Shown: positions 7,622 to 16,852, counted from the stretch's first letter. The stretch: DNA of 64,000 nt from Rhizobium metallidurans (GCF_014196505.1 NZ_JACIDW010000001.1:186001-250000); one strand, 5' to 3'. Notes: a model not told the origin generated them from the sequence alone. Translations and numbers: made by a program.

Positions 7622-10336
7622 ATGGAAAAAAGCCTCGCGCGCTACATCTGGTCGAACACGCGGCTGCAGCAGCTCTGGATTCTGGCAGTCGTCGCGTTTT
7701 CGATGGTGCCCTACTTCCTGTCGTTCGACCTGCCGAAGCAGATCGTCAACGGACCTATTCAGGGATCCGGCTTCGAGGGTGAGGGTGCAACACAGACCTT
7801 CATGGAGCTTTCCTACACGTTTCCGCTGATTGGAAAGGTGGAGATTTTCCAGGGCCTCCAGCTCGGCCGCGAACAGATGCTGATGGCGCTCAGCCTGGTT
7901 TTCCTGGCGCTTGTCGTCCTCAACGGTCTCTTCAAGTTCTACATCAACACCTACAAGGGCCGGCTCGGCGAGCGCATGCTGCGGCGCATCCGCTTTCAGC
8001 TCATCGACCGGGTTCTGCGCTTCCCGCCCAATCACTTCAAGCGTGTGAAGTCCGCCGAAATCGCCACCATGATCAAGGACGAAGTCGAGCCCATGGGCGG
8101 CTTCACGGGCGATGCTTTCGTCTCGCCCGCGCTCCTCGGCGGCCAGGCGCTGACGGCGCTTGCCTTCATTATCGTGCAGAACTTCTGGCTGGGAATGATC
8201 GCCGCCGCGATCGTCGGGGTTCAGGCGATCGTCATCCCCCGCATGCGCAAGCGGCTGCTGGAACTCGGTCGCCAGCGCCAGTTGACGGCACGCGAACTTT
8301 CCGGCCGTGTCGGCGAAATCGTCGATGGCATCGGCACGATCCACGGCAACGACACGTCGAACCTCGAACGGGCCGACATCGCCGCCCGGCTGGGGCTGAT
8401 CTTCTCGATCCGCTACGATCTCTATCAGTGGAAGTTCCTGGTCAAGTTTCTCAACAACTTCCTCGCGCAGGTGACGCCGTTCCTGTTCTACGCGATCGGC
8501 GGTTATCTGGCGCTCCAGGGTCGCCTGGATATCGGGCAGCTCGTGGCCGTCATCAGCGCCTACAAGGATCTGCCGGGGCCGCTGAAGGAACTCATCGACT
8601 GGGACCAGATGCGCCAGGACGTGCAGGTCAAATACCAGCAGGTCTACGAGCAGTTCAACGTCGAGCCGCTGATCGACGATAGCATTCACAAGGTCGCCAT
8701 GGACGATGTCGCCATGTTGGCGGCTCCCATCATCGTCACCAATCTGGCCGTCAGCGACGACAGTGGCGCCAAGCTGATCGACCACGTCTCCGTCGAAATC
8801 AAGCCGAACGAGACGGTCGCCATCGTCGGCCCCAATTCGAGCGGCGCGGAGGCATTCGCCGAGGCGCTTGGCCGCGTGGTCTGGGCAAACTCCGGTCGCA
8901 TCACCATCGACGGGAAGGATCTGCTGGAACTGCCGGAATCGGTTTCCGGCCGCAGGATCTCCTATGCTTCTTCGGATCTCTATTTCTTCCAGGGCACGCT
9001 GCGCGACAACCTTCTTTACGGTCTGAAACACGCGCCTCTGACCGAGCCCGATTACGACGAGCAGACGGCGCAGGAAGCGAAGTGGCATGCCGCCGAAGCG
9101 ATAAAGGCCGGCAATCCGACGCTCGATCCAAACAGCGACTGGGTGGATTACCGCGCTGCCGGCGCCACCGGCCCAGCCGATATCCTGACGGCCATGCGCC
9201 CGGTTCTCGACGCCGTGCTGATCACCGAGGACATTCTCGACCTCGCGCTGCGCTCGACGGTGGATACGCAGATCCACACCAAGCTTGCCGAGCATATCGT
9301 CGACCTCCGGGCCGCCCTGCGTGAGAAAATGCAGCAGTCGGAACTGGGCGACATCGTCGTTCCGTTCGACTTCGACAGCTACAACGCCCAGGCAACAGTG
9401 GGCGAGAACCTGCTTTTCGGCTCCATGAAGCGGCCGATCATGAACAACCGGCGCCTCGCCGCCCATCCCTATTTTCAGGCACTCTTCCGAGAAACGGGAT
9501 TGAGCAACGATCTCTACGCCATGGGCCTGGAGATCGCGGAGAACGCGGTCGAACTCTTCCACGACCTGCCGCCGGACCATCCGTTCTTCCAGCAGCTGAC
9601 CTTCATGACGGCGGACGACATTCCGACCTATCAAGCTCTGCTGCAGAAGCTCAGCAGCCGGAAATTCGACGACGCCACGCCGGAAGACCGTTCGGCCATC
9701 ATTCGGCTGAGCTTCGCCTACATCGAACCCCGCCACCGCTTCGGTCTCCTCACCGACGAGCTGACGGCAAAGATCGTCAGCGCGCGCAAGCAGTTCCACG
9801 AAAACATTCCCGATGATCTCTCGGCGGTCATCGAGCGCTACAATCCCGAGCACTTCATCTCGTCGGCAAGCCTGATGGACAACGTCTTGTTCGGTCGTAT
9901 CGCCTACCAGCGCGCCGACGCTTCCGAAGGCATCCGGTCGCTCATGGTCGGCCTCTTCGATTCTCTCGATCTTTTCGACGATGTGCTGTCGATCGGGCTC
10001 GAGTTCGACGTGGGCTCCGGTGGGAAGCGGCTGACGATGGTTCAGCGCCAGAAACTGAATCTCGCGCGAACGCTGCTGAGGCGTTCCGACTACATCATTC
10101 TCAACCGGCCGCTGTCGGCGCTGGATCAGCGGGTGCAGGACCAGATCACCAACAATCTCGTCAACGACCTGCATCACGAGGGCGAGCGCCCGGCGATCGT
10201 GTGGGTTCTCTCGAACGCCAGACTGGCCGCGCTTTTCGACCGAATCCTGCTTTTCGACCGCGGAAGCCTGGTCGAAGCCGGTAATTTTCCGGAACTTTCC
10301 GAACAGAACGGTATGTTCAAGGAACTGTTATCGTAA
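7622..10336 (+). CDS. ABC-exporter-like protein with degenerate, insertion-bearing nucleotide-binding domain
   Basis: 904 residues; ordinary half-size exporters have about 600. Residues 1-340 form a type-1 exporter membrane domain with an L-G-E-R-M-L-R-R-I-R-F coupling segment. The nucleotide-binding part begins near 365. Its Walker A equivalent near 402 reads G-P-N-S-S-G-A-E-A-F, without the Lys. The Q-loop position has S-S-D instead of P-Q-D/E. The Walker B end near 823 reads I-I-L-N-R-P-L, without Asp and catalytic Glu. The H-loop His is replaced (V-L-S-N-A-R). The signature is altered (G-S-G-G-K-R). About 300 extra residues (480-780) lie between Q-loop and signature and contain two more copies of the post-Q-loop N-L-L-F-G motif. 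Probably ATPase-inactive or noncanonical. It lies in the same direction as the glycosyltransferases. Confidence 0.85.
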   Translation: MEKSLARYIWSNTRLQQLWILAVVAFSMVPYFLSFDLPKQIVNGPIQGSGFEGEGATQTFMELSYTFPLIGKVEIFQGLQLGREQMLMALSLVFLALVVLNGLFKFYINTYKGRLGERMLRRIRFQLIDRVLRFPPNHFKRVKSAEIATMIKDEVEPMGGFTGDAFVSPALLGGQALTALAFIIVQNFWLGMIAAAIVGVQAIVIPRMRKRLLELGRQRQLTARELSGRVGEIVDGIGTIHGNDTSNLERADIAARLGLIFSIRYDLYQWKFLVKFLNNFLAQVTPFLFYAIGGYLALQGRLDIGQLVAVISAYKDLPGPLKELIDWDQMRQDVQVKYQQVYEQFNVEPLIDDSIHKVAMDDVAMLAAPIIVTNLAVSDDSGAKLIDHVSVEIKPNETVAIVGPNSSGAEAFAEALGRVVWANSGRITIDGKDLLELPESVSGRRISYASSDLYFFQGTLRDNLLYGLKHAPLTEPDYDEQTAQEAKWHAAEAIKAGNPTLDPNSDWVDYRAAGATGPADILTAMRPVLDAVLITEDILDLALRSTVDTQIHTKLAEHIVDLRAALREKMQQSELGDIVVPFDFDSYNAQATVGENLLFGSMKRPIMNNRRLAAHPYFQALFRETGLSNDLYAMGLEIAENAVELFHDLPPDHPFFQQLTFMTADDIPTYQALLQKLSSRKFDDATPEDRSAIIRLSFAYIEPRHRFGLLTDELTAKIVSARKQFHENIPDDLSAVIERYNPEHFISSASLMDNVLFGRIAYQRADASEGIRSLMVGLFDSLDLFDDVLSIGLEFDVGSGGKRLTMVQRQKLNLARTLLRRSDYIILNRPLSALDQRVQDQITNNLVNDLHHEGERPAIVWVLSNARLAALFDRILLFDRGSLVEAGNFPELSEQNGMFKELLS

Positions 10337-10403
10337 TATTCTACAGGGGCTACAAAAGTGACGTCCTGTCAAAAAGGACGCGCGTCATTCTAGCAAGCGC
10401 GCC

Positions 10404-10898
10404 ATGAGCGCGCAGGGAGAAAATAAGCTCATGCTGCTTAGAGACGAAGTCGAGATGCTGCGGCGCGTGCCGATCTTTTCACGGATAGCACCGGCCAAGC
10501 TCAAGCTTTTGGCCTTCACCTCGGACCGCATGACATACAACGCAGGTCAGGACCTGTTCCGACAGGGAGACCCGGGCGACGCAGCCTATGTGGTCCTGTC
10601 GGGTACCGCCGACATTCTTGTTCGCTCGCCTGCCGGCGACATCAAGGTTGCCGATGTCGATCCCAATTCCATCGTCGGTGAGATCGCGATCCTCTGCGAC
10701 GTGTCCCGTACCGCAACCGTTCGCGCCACCTCGGCGCTCGAAGTGCTCCGGATCAGCAAGGAGCATTTCCTGAAGTTGCTGAGTGATTTTCCAGAGATGG
10801 CGGTCGAGATCATGCGTGTTCTCGCAGACCGCCTGAACCACACGACAGCCGAACTGACCGCCGCGCGCGCGGCAAAGAAGCCGGAACCGGTGAATTAG
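10404..10898 (+). CDS. cyclic-nucleotide-binding domain protein without DNA-binding domain
   Basis: 164 residues that are essentially a single cNMP-binding domain. The beta-roll starts near residue 20 (P-I-F-S-R-I), and the phosphate-binding cassette near 91-108 reads G-E-I-A-I-L-C-D-V-S-R-T-A-T-V-R-A, with the Glu and Arg that contact the cyclic phosphate in CRP-like proteins. There is no helix-turn-helix after it, so it is not a Crp/Fnr transcription factor. It probably senses a nucleotide and acts on a partner protein, and the ABC-like protein 67 bases upstream is the obvious candidate (inference). The TAG stop lies inside the left end of an inverted-repeat element, so the C-terminus may have been changed by that insertion. 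An alternative start is at 10431. Confidence 0.82.
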   Translation: MSAQGENKLMLLRDEVEMLRRVPIFSRIAPAKLKLLAFTSDRMTYNAGQDLFRQGDPGDAAYVVLSGTADILVRSPAGDIKVADVDPNSIVGEIAILCDVSRTATVRATSALEVLRISKEHFLKLLSDFPEMAVEIMRVLADRLNHTTAELTAARAAKKPEPVN

Positions 10899-11192
10899 AG
10901 CCTTTCCTGGTTAGATTGAAGCATTCTGTTGGCTCAAACGGAGTCGGATGGTCGCCCGGCCGGCGCGCGTCGTAGCCAACGCATACGGCCAAGCCGGCCG
11001 GACGATCAGGCGGCCCGTTTCAGCCAACCCCGCTGGTTTGCTTCGCAAACCGGCTGGGGCCGGGCATCTTTCCGCCAGGATCAAAGGCGATCGGCTCGAC
11101 CGTACCTAGGGGTATGCCCTTCGCCAATCGCCTTTGCCCTGACGAAAACCTGCTCCGGCAGAATGCTTCAAGCTAACCAGGAAAGGCTCTAA
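10895..11192. repeat. 298-bp MITE-like element with 34-bp terminal inverted repeats
   Basis: Bases 10895-10928 and 11159-11192 are inverted copies that match at 33 of 34 positions (one T/G difference). The outer ends read TTAGAGCC and GGCTCTAA. The interior holds further dyads, for example GGTTTGC-TTCG-GCAAACC-like around 11035-11055 and AAAGGCGAT/ATCGCCTTT around 11083-11136. No transposase is present. Similar structured intergenic repeats are common in rhizobial genomes, but I cannot name the family. The left end contains the stop codon of the cNMP-binding gene. Confidence 0.8.
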
Positions 11193-11223
11193 GCGTCCCG
11201 CGGTGCCGTGCAGATAAACGCAA

Positions 11224-11257
11224 CAAGCCCGCCCGAACGTCAGTTCAGGCGGGCTTT
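11224..11257. terminator. hairpin terminator between cNMP/repeat block and MFS gene
   Basis: A 14-bp stem (AAGCCCGCC-Y-GAAC with one mismatch) closes around the loop GTCA and is followed by a short T-rich stretch. It sits between convergent genes and can serve either strand, most clearly the minus-strand MFS gene that ends 20 bases away. Confidence 0.65.
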
Positions 11258-11276
11258 GCTTATTGGTGGCGATCAA

Positions 11277-12608
11277 TCAGTCGCGCTGCTCGAGCGCCCG
11301 GCTGAAGGCCAGAGCCGCCAGCGTGCAGATCGCGCCTGACAGCAGGTAGTAGCCAACGAAGGTCAGACCGAAGCGGCTGGACAGGCTAAGCGCGACGAGC
11401 GGCGCGAAGCCGGCGCCGACGAGCCAGGCCAGATCGGACGTGAACGCCGCGCCGGTGTAGCGGTATCCGCGGCCGAAGCGCGACGAGATCGAGCCCGTGG
11501 CCTGGCCGAAAGACAGGCCGAGGACGCCGAAGCCGATGATCACGAAGGCATCGTGCCCGTTCGAACCCGAACCGAGCATGATCGGGCCGACGAAGCTGAA
11601 GATCGCGATCAGAACCGCGCAAACCGCCAGCTGTCCGCGCCGGCCGATACGGTCAGCCATCAAGCCGGAGGCGACGATGGCCAGAACCCCGACCATGGCG
11701 CCGACCGTCTGCACCAGCATGAAAGCGCCGATCGGCTGATTGCCGTAAAGGCTCATCCAACCGAGCGGAAAGATCGTCACGAGGTGGAACATCGCGAAGC
11801 TCGCCAGCGGCACGAAAGCGCCGATCAGGATGTCGCGACCGTGAATGCGCACGACGTCGCGGATAGGCGCGGCCTCGAGCTCATGCTGTTCCAGCGCAGT
11901 GCCGAATTCCTTCGTCATGACGAGGCGCAGGCGCGCGAAGAGCGCGACGACGTTGATGGCGAAGGCGACGAAGAACGGATAGCGCCAGCCCCAGCTCAGG
12001 AAGTCCTCGGACGAAAGGTTGGCGACGAAATAGCCGAACAGCAGGCTTGCCAGCGCGAAGCCGATCGGCGCACCCAGCTGCGGGATCATCGCGTACCATC
12101 CACGCTGGCTCTGCGGCGCGTTCAACGCCAACAGTGAAGCCAGGCCGTCCCATGCCCCGCCGAGGGCGAATCCCTGCCCCAGTCGGAAAAGTGCCAGAAG
12201 CGCGATCGACCAGACGCCGATCTCGTTGTAACCAGGCAGAAACGCAATGGATGCGGTGGATCCCCCCAACAGAAACAGGGCGATGGTGAGCTTGGTGCCG
12301 CGACCGTACAGCCGGTCGATCGTCATGAAGACCACCGACCCGACGGGACGTGCCATGAATGCAAGCGAAAAGATCGCGAACGAATAAAGAGTGGCCGTCA
12401 GCCTGTCTGGCGCGAACGGAAAGACAAGCTGCGGAAAGACCAGCACCGACGCTAGCCCGTAGACGAAGAAATCGAAAAATTCAGATGTACGTCCAATGAC
12501 GACACCGATTGCAATGCTGTTCGGCGCCACCGGCTTGTCAGCATGAATTTGTCTCGCGTCACGCTCCATCGACGTGGACGAAGGACCATAGTTAGTCACA
12601 TTAGCCAT
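11277..12608 (-). CDS. MFS transporter, metabolite:H+ symporter (MHS) type
   Basis: 443 residues starting at the ATG at 12608, selected because GAGGGAGG lies 10 bases before it. The longer frame to 12644 would run over that ribosome site. It is a typical 12-helix major facilitator of the inner membrane. Residues 25-45 carry the family-type I-G-R-T-S-E-F-F-D-F-F-V-Y start of helix 1. R-P-V-G-S-V-V-F and D-R-L-Y-G-R-G-T-K form the loop 2-3 motif, and the R-x-G-Q-G motif is at helix 4. The family moves dicarboxylates, shikimate, proline/betaine or similar organic acids; the exact substrate cannot be read. It is a single gene, divergent from cyoA. Confidence 0.85.
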   Translation of the reverse strand: MANVTNYGPSSTSMERDARQIHADKPVAPNSIAIGVVIGRTSEFFDFFVYGLASVLVFPQLVFPFAPDRLTATLYSFAIFSLAFMARPVGSVVFMTIDRLYGRGTKLTIALFLLGGSTASIAFLPGYNEIGVWSIALLALFRLGQGFALGGAWDGLASLLALNAPQSQRGWYAMIPQLGAPIGFALASLLFGYFVANLSSEDFLSWGWRYPFFVAFAINVVALFARLRLVMTKEFGTALEQHELEAAPIRDVVRIHGRDILIGAFVPLASFAMFHLVTIFPLGWMSLYGNQPIGAFMLVQTVGAMVGVLAIVASGLMADRIGRRGQLAVCAVLIAIFSFVGPIMLGSGSNGHDAFVIIGFGVLGLSFGQATGSISSRFGRGYRYTGAAFTSDLAWLVGAGFAPLVALSLSSRFGLTFVGYYLLSGAICTLAALAFSRALEQRD

Positions 12609-13015
12609 ATTCAAAACGCCTCCCTCGTTAAGGCGCTGCGGCAAAGCGCCTCACGTAAGAGTTTGAACTAACTGGCGTGCTTATCAAGGGCGGAATGCAG
12701 AAATAGTTTATCACGACCTTCGAAAATTCGAGCGGCCCGCAGAATCGTGCGTGATAGCGCTAAAATAAGGTTGTGAACGGTGGCCGAATGGCCTTTCGAG
12801 GATATATAGTTGCACGAATGCGACGCCGCGTCGGCTAGGAATTTGGCGCGGCGCATTAAATGCGTCTCTTTGTCGCACTAACTTTTGACATCGCATGCGC
12901 GCCGTCGTATCCCGCAGCGCCGCAATTCTGCTGCACTGCGACCAAAAACCTCATGTTACTTTACGTTTGTGTGCTTTAGTCGCGGATGTGACGAAACAAA
13001 AAGAGCAATAACGAC
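12609..13015. other. 407-bp divergent intergenic region between MFS gene and cyoA
   Basis: No convincing gene is present. It must hold the promoters of both divergent genes. The stretch next to the MFS gene contains its ribosome site. AT-rich patches occur near 12700-12810 and 12940-13010. The only promoter-like pair I can point to for cyo is listed separately. Confidence 0.5.
12885..12913 (+). promoter_or_regulatory. possible sigma-70-type promoter for cyoABCD
   Basis: TTGACA at 12885-12890 is followed after exactly 17 bases by TATCCC at 12908-12913. The -10 element is weak. It would give a leader of about 95 bases before the GTG of cyoA. Confidence 0.35.
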
Positions 13016-14173
13016 GTGCAAAAGCTGTCAAAGTTTTCCCGCCACCTCGTCATTCTGCCGCTATTTTTCATGCTCGCAGGATGCAATCTGGTGGTCATGT
13101 CGCCCTCGGGCGACATCGCCATGCAACAGCGTGACCTGATCATCGTATCGGTCCTGCTGATGCTGTTGATCATCATCCCGGTGATGTTTCTGACGCTGTT
13201 CTTCGCCTGGCGCTACCGCCAGTCGAACACCTCCGCCACGTATGATCCGGAATGGCATCATTCCACGCGTCTCGAAGTGGTCATCTGGTCCGCTCCGCTC
13301 GCCATCATCATCGTGCTCGGCGCGATCACCTGGATCACCACGCACAAGCTCGATCCCTACCGCCCGCTCGATCGCATCGATGCGGAACGTACGATTCCCG
13401 GCGACACCAAGCCCCTCAGGGTCCAGGTCGTCGCGCTGGATTGGAAATGGCTCTTCTTCTATCCCGATCTCGGGATTGCCACCGTCAATGAACTCGCTGC
13501 CCCCATCGATGTTCCGATCAACTTCGAGATCACCGCCTCGTCCGTGATGAACTCGTTCTACATCCCCGCGCTCGCCGGACAGATCTATGCGATGCCAGGC
13601 ATGCAGACCAAGCTGCATGCGGTCATCAACAAGGAAGGCGCCTACGACGGCTTTTCCGCGAACTACAGCGGCGCCGGCTTCTCCAACATGCGCTTCAAGT
13701 TCCGCGGCATGGACCGGCAGGGCTTCGACAGCTGGGTGGCTCAGGTCAAGAACGTCGGCACCACGCTCAATCGCGACACCTATCTCAAGCTCGAGCGTCC
13801 AAGCGAGCGCGAACCGGTTCGCTACTACGCGACCACGGACAAGGATCTCTATAGCGCGATCCTGAACATGTGCGCGACGCCGGGCAAGATGTGCATGAGC
13901 GAAATGATGCACATCGACATGATGGGCGGCGCCGGCAAGGAAAGCCTCGAGAACCGCGACAAATTGAAGTTCGAAGGCGTGCCGCTCGATGGCGCTGCCC
14001 CGCCCACACCGGTCAGCGCAAGCGATGCGCCGGCCAACGACGCCAGCAGCATGGAAAACATGCCCGGCATGGAGAATATGCCCGGGATGGAAAACATGTC
14101 CGGCGCCACCATGCAGCATGACAGCCAGACCAAGCCGGCACCCGGCACCAGCACGTCCACACCTAGCGAATAG
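13016..14173 (+). CDS. cyoA: cytochrome bo3 ubiquinol oxidase subunit II (CyoA)
   Basis: 385 residues with a GTG start; E. coli CyoA has 315. A lipoprotein signal ends in L-A-G-C near residue 23, then two membrane helices (about 40-65 and 90-110) and a periplasmic cupredoxin-like domain. The signature S-F-Y-I-P-A-L-A-G-Q-I-Y-A-M-P-G-M is near 183-199. The Cys/His CuA ligands of cytochrome c oxidases are absent, as expected for a quinol oxidase. The C-terminal 60 residues form a low-complexity tail containing three M-E-N-M-P/S-G repeats, which looks like a methionine-rich metal-binding extension. It is the first gene of cyoABCD-SURF1. Confidence 0.96.
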   Translation: MQKLSKFSRHLVILPLFFMLAGCNLVVMSPSGDIAMQQRDLIIVSVLLMLLIIIPVMFLTLFFAWRYRQSNTSATYDPEWHHSTRLEVVIWSAPLAIIIVLGAITWITTHKLDPYRPLDRIDAERTIPGDTKPLRVQVVALDWKWLFFYPDLGIATVNELAAPIDVPINFEITASSVMNSFYIPALAGQIYAMPGMQTKLHAVINKEGAYDGFSANYSGAGFSNMRFKFRGMDRQGFDSWVAQVKNVGTTLNRDTYLKLERPSEREPVRYYATTDKDLYSAILNMCATPGKMCMSEMMHIDMMGGAGKESLENRDKLKFEGVPLDGAAPPTPVSASDAPANDASSMENMPGMENMPGMENMSGATMQHDSQTKPAPGTSTSTPSE

Positions 14174-14223
14174 TTCAAGCTAGGTGCTTTGCCCCCAAAA
14201 GACACCAATGAACGGGTTATTCC

Positions 14224-16227
14224 ATGTTTTCCAATCCTGACCTAATGAAGTTGATCTTCGGACGGTTGACGATCGAGGCCATTCCCTACCACGAGCCGAT
14301 TCTCGTCGCGACATTCGGCGCGGTCGTGCTCGGCGGGATCGCGGTCCTCGGTCTTATCACCTATTTCAAGCTCTGGACCTATCTGTGGAAAGAATGGTTC
14401 ACGAGCGTCGATCACAAGAAGATCGGCATCATGTATGTCGTTCTTGCCCTGATCATGCTTCTGCGCGGCTTTGCCGACGCGCTGATGATGCGCACGCAGC
14501 AGGCGATTGCCTTCAACGGCAATCCCGGCGTTTTCCCACCGTCCCACTACGACCAGATTTTCACGGCCCACGGCATCATCATGATCTTCTTCATGGCCAT
14601 GCCGTTCGTCACCGGCCTGATGAACCTCGTGGTTCCCTTGCAGATCGGCGCGCGTGACGTCTCCTTCCCCTTCCTGAACAACTTCTCGTTCTGGATGACG
14701 GCTGGCGGCGCGATCCTGATCATGATTTCGCTGTTCGTCGGTGAATTTGCCCGTACGGGCTGGCTGGCCTACCCGCCGCTCTCGGGTATCGAATACAGTC
14801 CCGGCGTCGGCGTCGACTATTACATATGGGGCCTGCAGGTCGCCGGTATCGGAACGACGTTGTCGGGGATCAATCTGATCGCGACCATCGTGAAGATGCG
14901 CGCGCCCGGCATGACGATGATGAAGATGCCCGTCTTCACCTGGACCTCGCTCTGCACCAACGTGCTGATCGTCGCCAGCTTCCCGATCCTGACGGCAACG
15001 CTCGCGCTTCTTTCGCTCGACCGTTACGTCGGCACCAACTTCTTCACCAACGACCTTGGTGGCAACCCGATGATGTATGTGAACCTCATCTGGATTTGGG
15101 GTCACCCGGAAGTCTACATCCTCGTGCTGCCCGCTTTCGGCATCTTTTCCGAGGTGGTCGCGACCTTCAGCGGCAAGCGCCTGTTCGGATATGCCTCGAT
15201 GGTCTACGCGACCGTGGTCATCACCATCCTGTCCTACCTCGTCTGGCTGCACCACTTCTTCACCATGGGTTCCGGCGCGAGCGTCAACTCGTTCTTCGGA
15301 ATCACCACGATGATCATTTCCATCCCGACAGGGGCGAAGATGTTCAACTGGCTGTTCACGATGTATCGCGGCCGCATCCGCTACGAAGTGCCCATGCTGT
15401 GGACGATCGGGTTTATGATCACCTTCGTCATCGGCGGCATGACCGGGGTCATGCTGGCCATCCCCCCGGCCGACTTCGTGCTGCACAATTCGCTGTTCCT
15501 GATCGCACACTTCCACAACGTCATCATTGGCGGCGTGGTGTTCGGCCTCATGGCGGGCGTCAACTACTGGTTCCCGAAAGCCTTCGGCTACAAGCTCGAT
15601 CCGTTCTGGGGCAAGATGTCCTTCTGGTTCTGGCTGATCGGCTTCTACTTCGCCTTCATGCCGCTCTACGTTCTCGGCCTGATGGGCGTCACCCGCCGCA
15701 TGTCGCAGTTCGATGATCCGTCGCTGCAGATCTGGTTCATCATCGCCGCGTTCGGCGCGTTCCTGATCGCGCTTGGCATCGGCTCGTTCCTGATGCAGCT
15801 CGTCATGACTTATGTGAAGCGCGACCAGTTGCGTGACACCACCGGCGATCCGTGGGGTGGACGCACGCTCGAATGGTCGACCTCGTCGCCGCCGCCGAGC
15901 TACAACTTCGCGAAGACGCCGATCGTTTACGATCACGACTCCTGGTACGACATGAAGGCCCGCGGCCACGATCGTCCGACGGAAGGCTTCCAGCCGATCC
16001 ACATGCCGAAGAACACCGGCACCGGCGTCATCCTCGGCGCGCTCAGCGTGGTCTTCGGTTTCGCGATGATCTGGTACATCTGGTGGCTCGTCGCGGTTTC
16101 CGCGGTTGCGCTGCTCGTCGTCAGCATCGGTCATACCTTCAACTACAAGCGTGACTTCTACATCCCATTAGAGGAAGTCGTGGAAACGGAAGACAAGCGC
16201 ACCAAGCTGCTTGCCGGACAGGCATAA
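14224..16227 (+). CDS. cyoB: cytochrome bo3 ubiquinol oxidase subunit I (CyoB)
   Basis: 667 residues, close to the 663 of E. coli. It is the heme-copper catalytic subunit, with about 15 membrane helices. The visible active-site residues are all present: T-A-H-G near residue 115 (low-spin heme ligand), W-G-H-P-E-V-Y near 292 (CuB His and the cross-linked Tyr), L-H-H near 342 (CuB), and A-H-F-H near 428 (heme ligands). It pumps protons while reducing oxygen with quinol electrons. It lies 50 bases after cyoA and just before cyoC. Confidence 0.98.
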   Translation: MFSNPDLMKLIFGRLTIEAIPYHEPILVATFGAVVLGGIAVLGLITYFKLWTYLWKEWFTSVDHKKIGIMYVVLALIMLLRGFADALMMRTQQAIAFNGNPGVFPPSHYDQIFTAHGIIMIFFMAMPFVTGLMNLVVPLQIGARDVSFPFLNNFSFWMTAGGAILIMISLFVGEFARTGWLAYPPLSGIEYSPGVGVDYYIWGLQVAGIGTTLSGINLIATIVKMRAPGMTMMKMPVFTWTSLCTNVLIVASFPILTATLALLSLDRYVGTNFFTNDLGGNPMMYVNLIWIWGHPEVYILVLPAFGIFSEVVATFSGKRLFGYASMVYATVVITILSYLVWLHHFFTMGSGASVNSFFGITTMIISIPTGAKMFNWLFTMYRGRIRYEVPMLWTIGFMITFVIGGMTGVMLAIPPADFVLHNSLFLIAHFHNVIIGGVVFGLMAGVNYWFPKAFGYKLDPFWGKMSFWFWLIGFYFAFMPLYVLGLMGVTRRMSQFDDPSLQIWFIIAAFGAFLIALGIGSFLMQLVMTYVKRDQLRDTTGDPWGGRTLEWSTSSPPPSYNFAKTPIVYDHDSWYDMKARGHDRPTEGFQPIHMPKNTGTGVILGALSVVFGFAMIWYIWWLVAVSAVALLVVSIGHTFNYKRDFYIPLEEVVETEDKRTKLLAGQA

Positions 16228-16231
16228 GACC

Positions 16232-16852
16232 ATGAGCAACACTGCAATCGACATGGCTGAAAAGCCAGAATTCTACATGAAGGAAGAGCACCACCCGGAA
16301 AACAGCACCATGCTGGGTTTCTGGCTCTACCTGATGAGCGACTGCCTGATCTTCGCGATCCTGTTTGCAACCTACGCCGTTCTCGGCCGCAACTACGCGG
16401 CCGGTCCCTCGCCCGCGGACTTGTTCGAACTGCCGCTGGTGGCCGTGAACACGTCCATGCTGCTGCTGTCGTCCATCACCTATGGCTTTGCCATGCTGCA
16501 GATGGAACGGGCCAAGAAGGCCGAGACGCTGTTCTGGCTCGGTGTCACCGGCCTCCTGGGCGCGGTTTTCATCGGACTTGAGCTCTACGAGTTCGCGAAC
16601 CTCATCCATGAGGGTGCGGGCCCGAGCCGTAGCGCGTTCCTGTCGGCTTTCTTCACGCTCGTCGGCACGCACGGCCTGCACGTCACCTTCGGCATCATCT
16701 GGCTGGTTACGCTGATGGTGCAGGTTTCCATGCACGGCCTGACCACCGAAAACCGGCGTCGCCTGATGTGCCTTTCGATGTTCTGGCACTTCCTTGACGT
16801 CGTCTGGATCGGCGTATTTTCGATCGTTTATCTTATGGGAGTTCTCGGATGA
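16232..16852 (+). CDS. cyoC: cytochrome bo3 ubiquinol oxidase subunit III (CyoC)
   Basis: 206 residues from the ATG at 16232 (E. coli has 204). A longer in-frame start at 16211 would overlap cyoB and is less likely. There are five membrane helices with [10 protein letters not shown] at the first and [10 protein letters not shown] at the fourth, both subunit III hallmarks. It supports the stability of subunit I. The stop overlaps the start of cyoD by four bases. Confidence 0.96.
   Translation: MSNTAIDMAEKPEFYMKEEHHPENSTMLGFWLYLMSDCLIFAILFATYAVLGRNYAAGPSPADLFELPLVAVNTSMLLLSSITYGFAMLQMERAKKAETLFWLGVTGLLGAVFIGLELYEFANLIHEGAGPSRSAFLSAFFTLVGTHGLHVTFGIIWLVTLMVQVSMHGLTTENRRRLMCLSMFWHFLDVVWIGVFSIVYLMGVLG

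Noticed and set aside
7616..10177. 853-codon open frame on the minus strand opposite the ABC-exporter-like gene
   Set aside because: High-GC codon bias makes long antisense frames. The plus-strand protein has clear family motifs and the antisense one shows none.
10929..11192. 87-codon open frame within the inverted-repeat element
   Set aside because: It lies entirely in the structured repeat, has no ribosome site, and its product has no transposase or other family features.
13016..14173. Possible aa3-type cytochrome c oxidase subunit II
   Set aside because: No CuA Cys/His ligands, and the neighbours are the bo3 set.
14242..16134. 630-codon minus-strand frame opposite cyoB
   Set aside because: Shadow of cyoB with extreme Asp/Glu/Arg/His composition and no domain.
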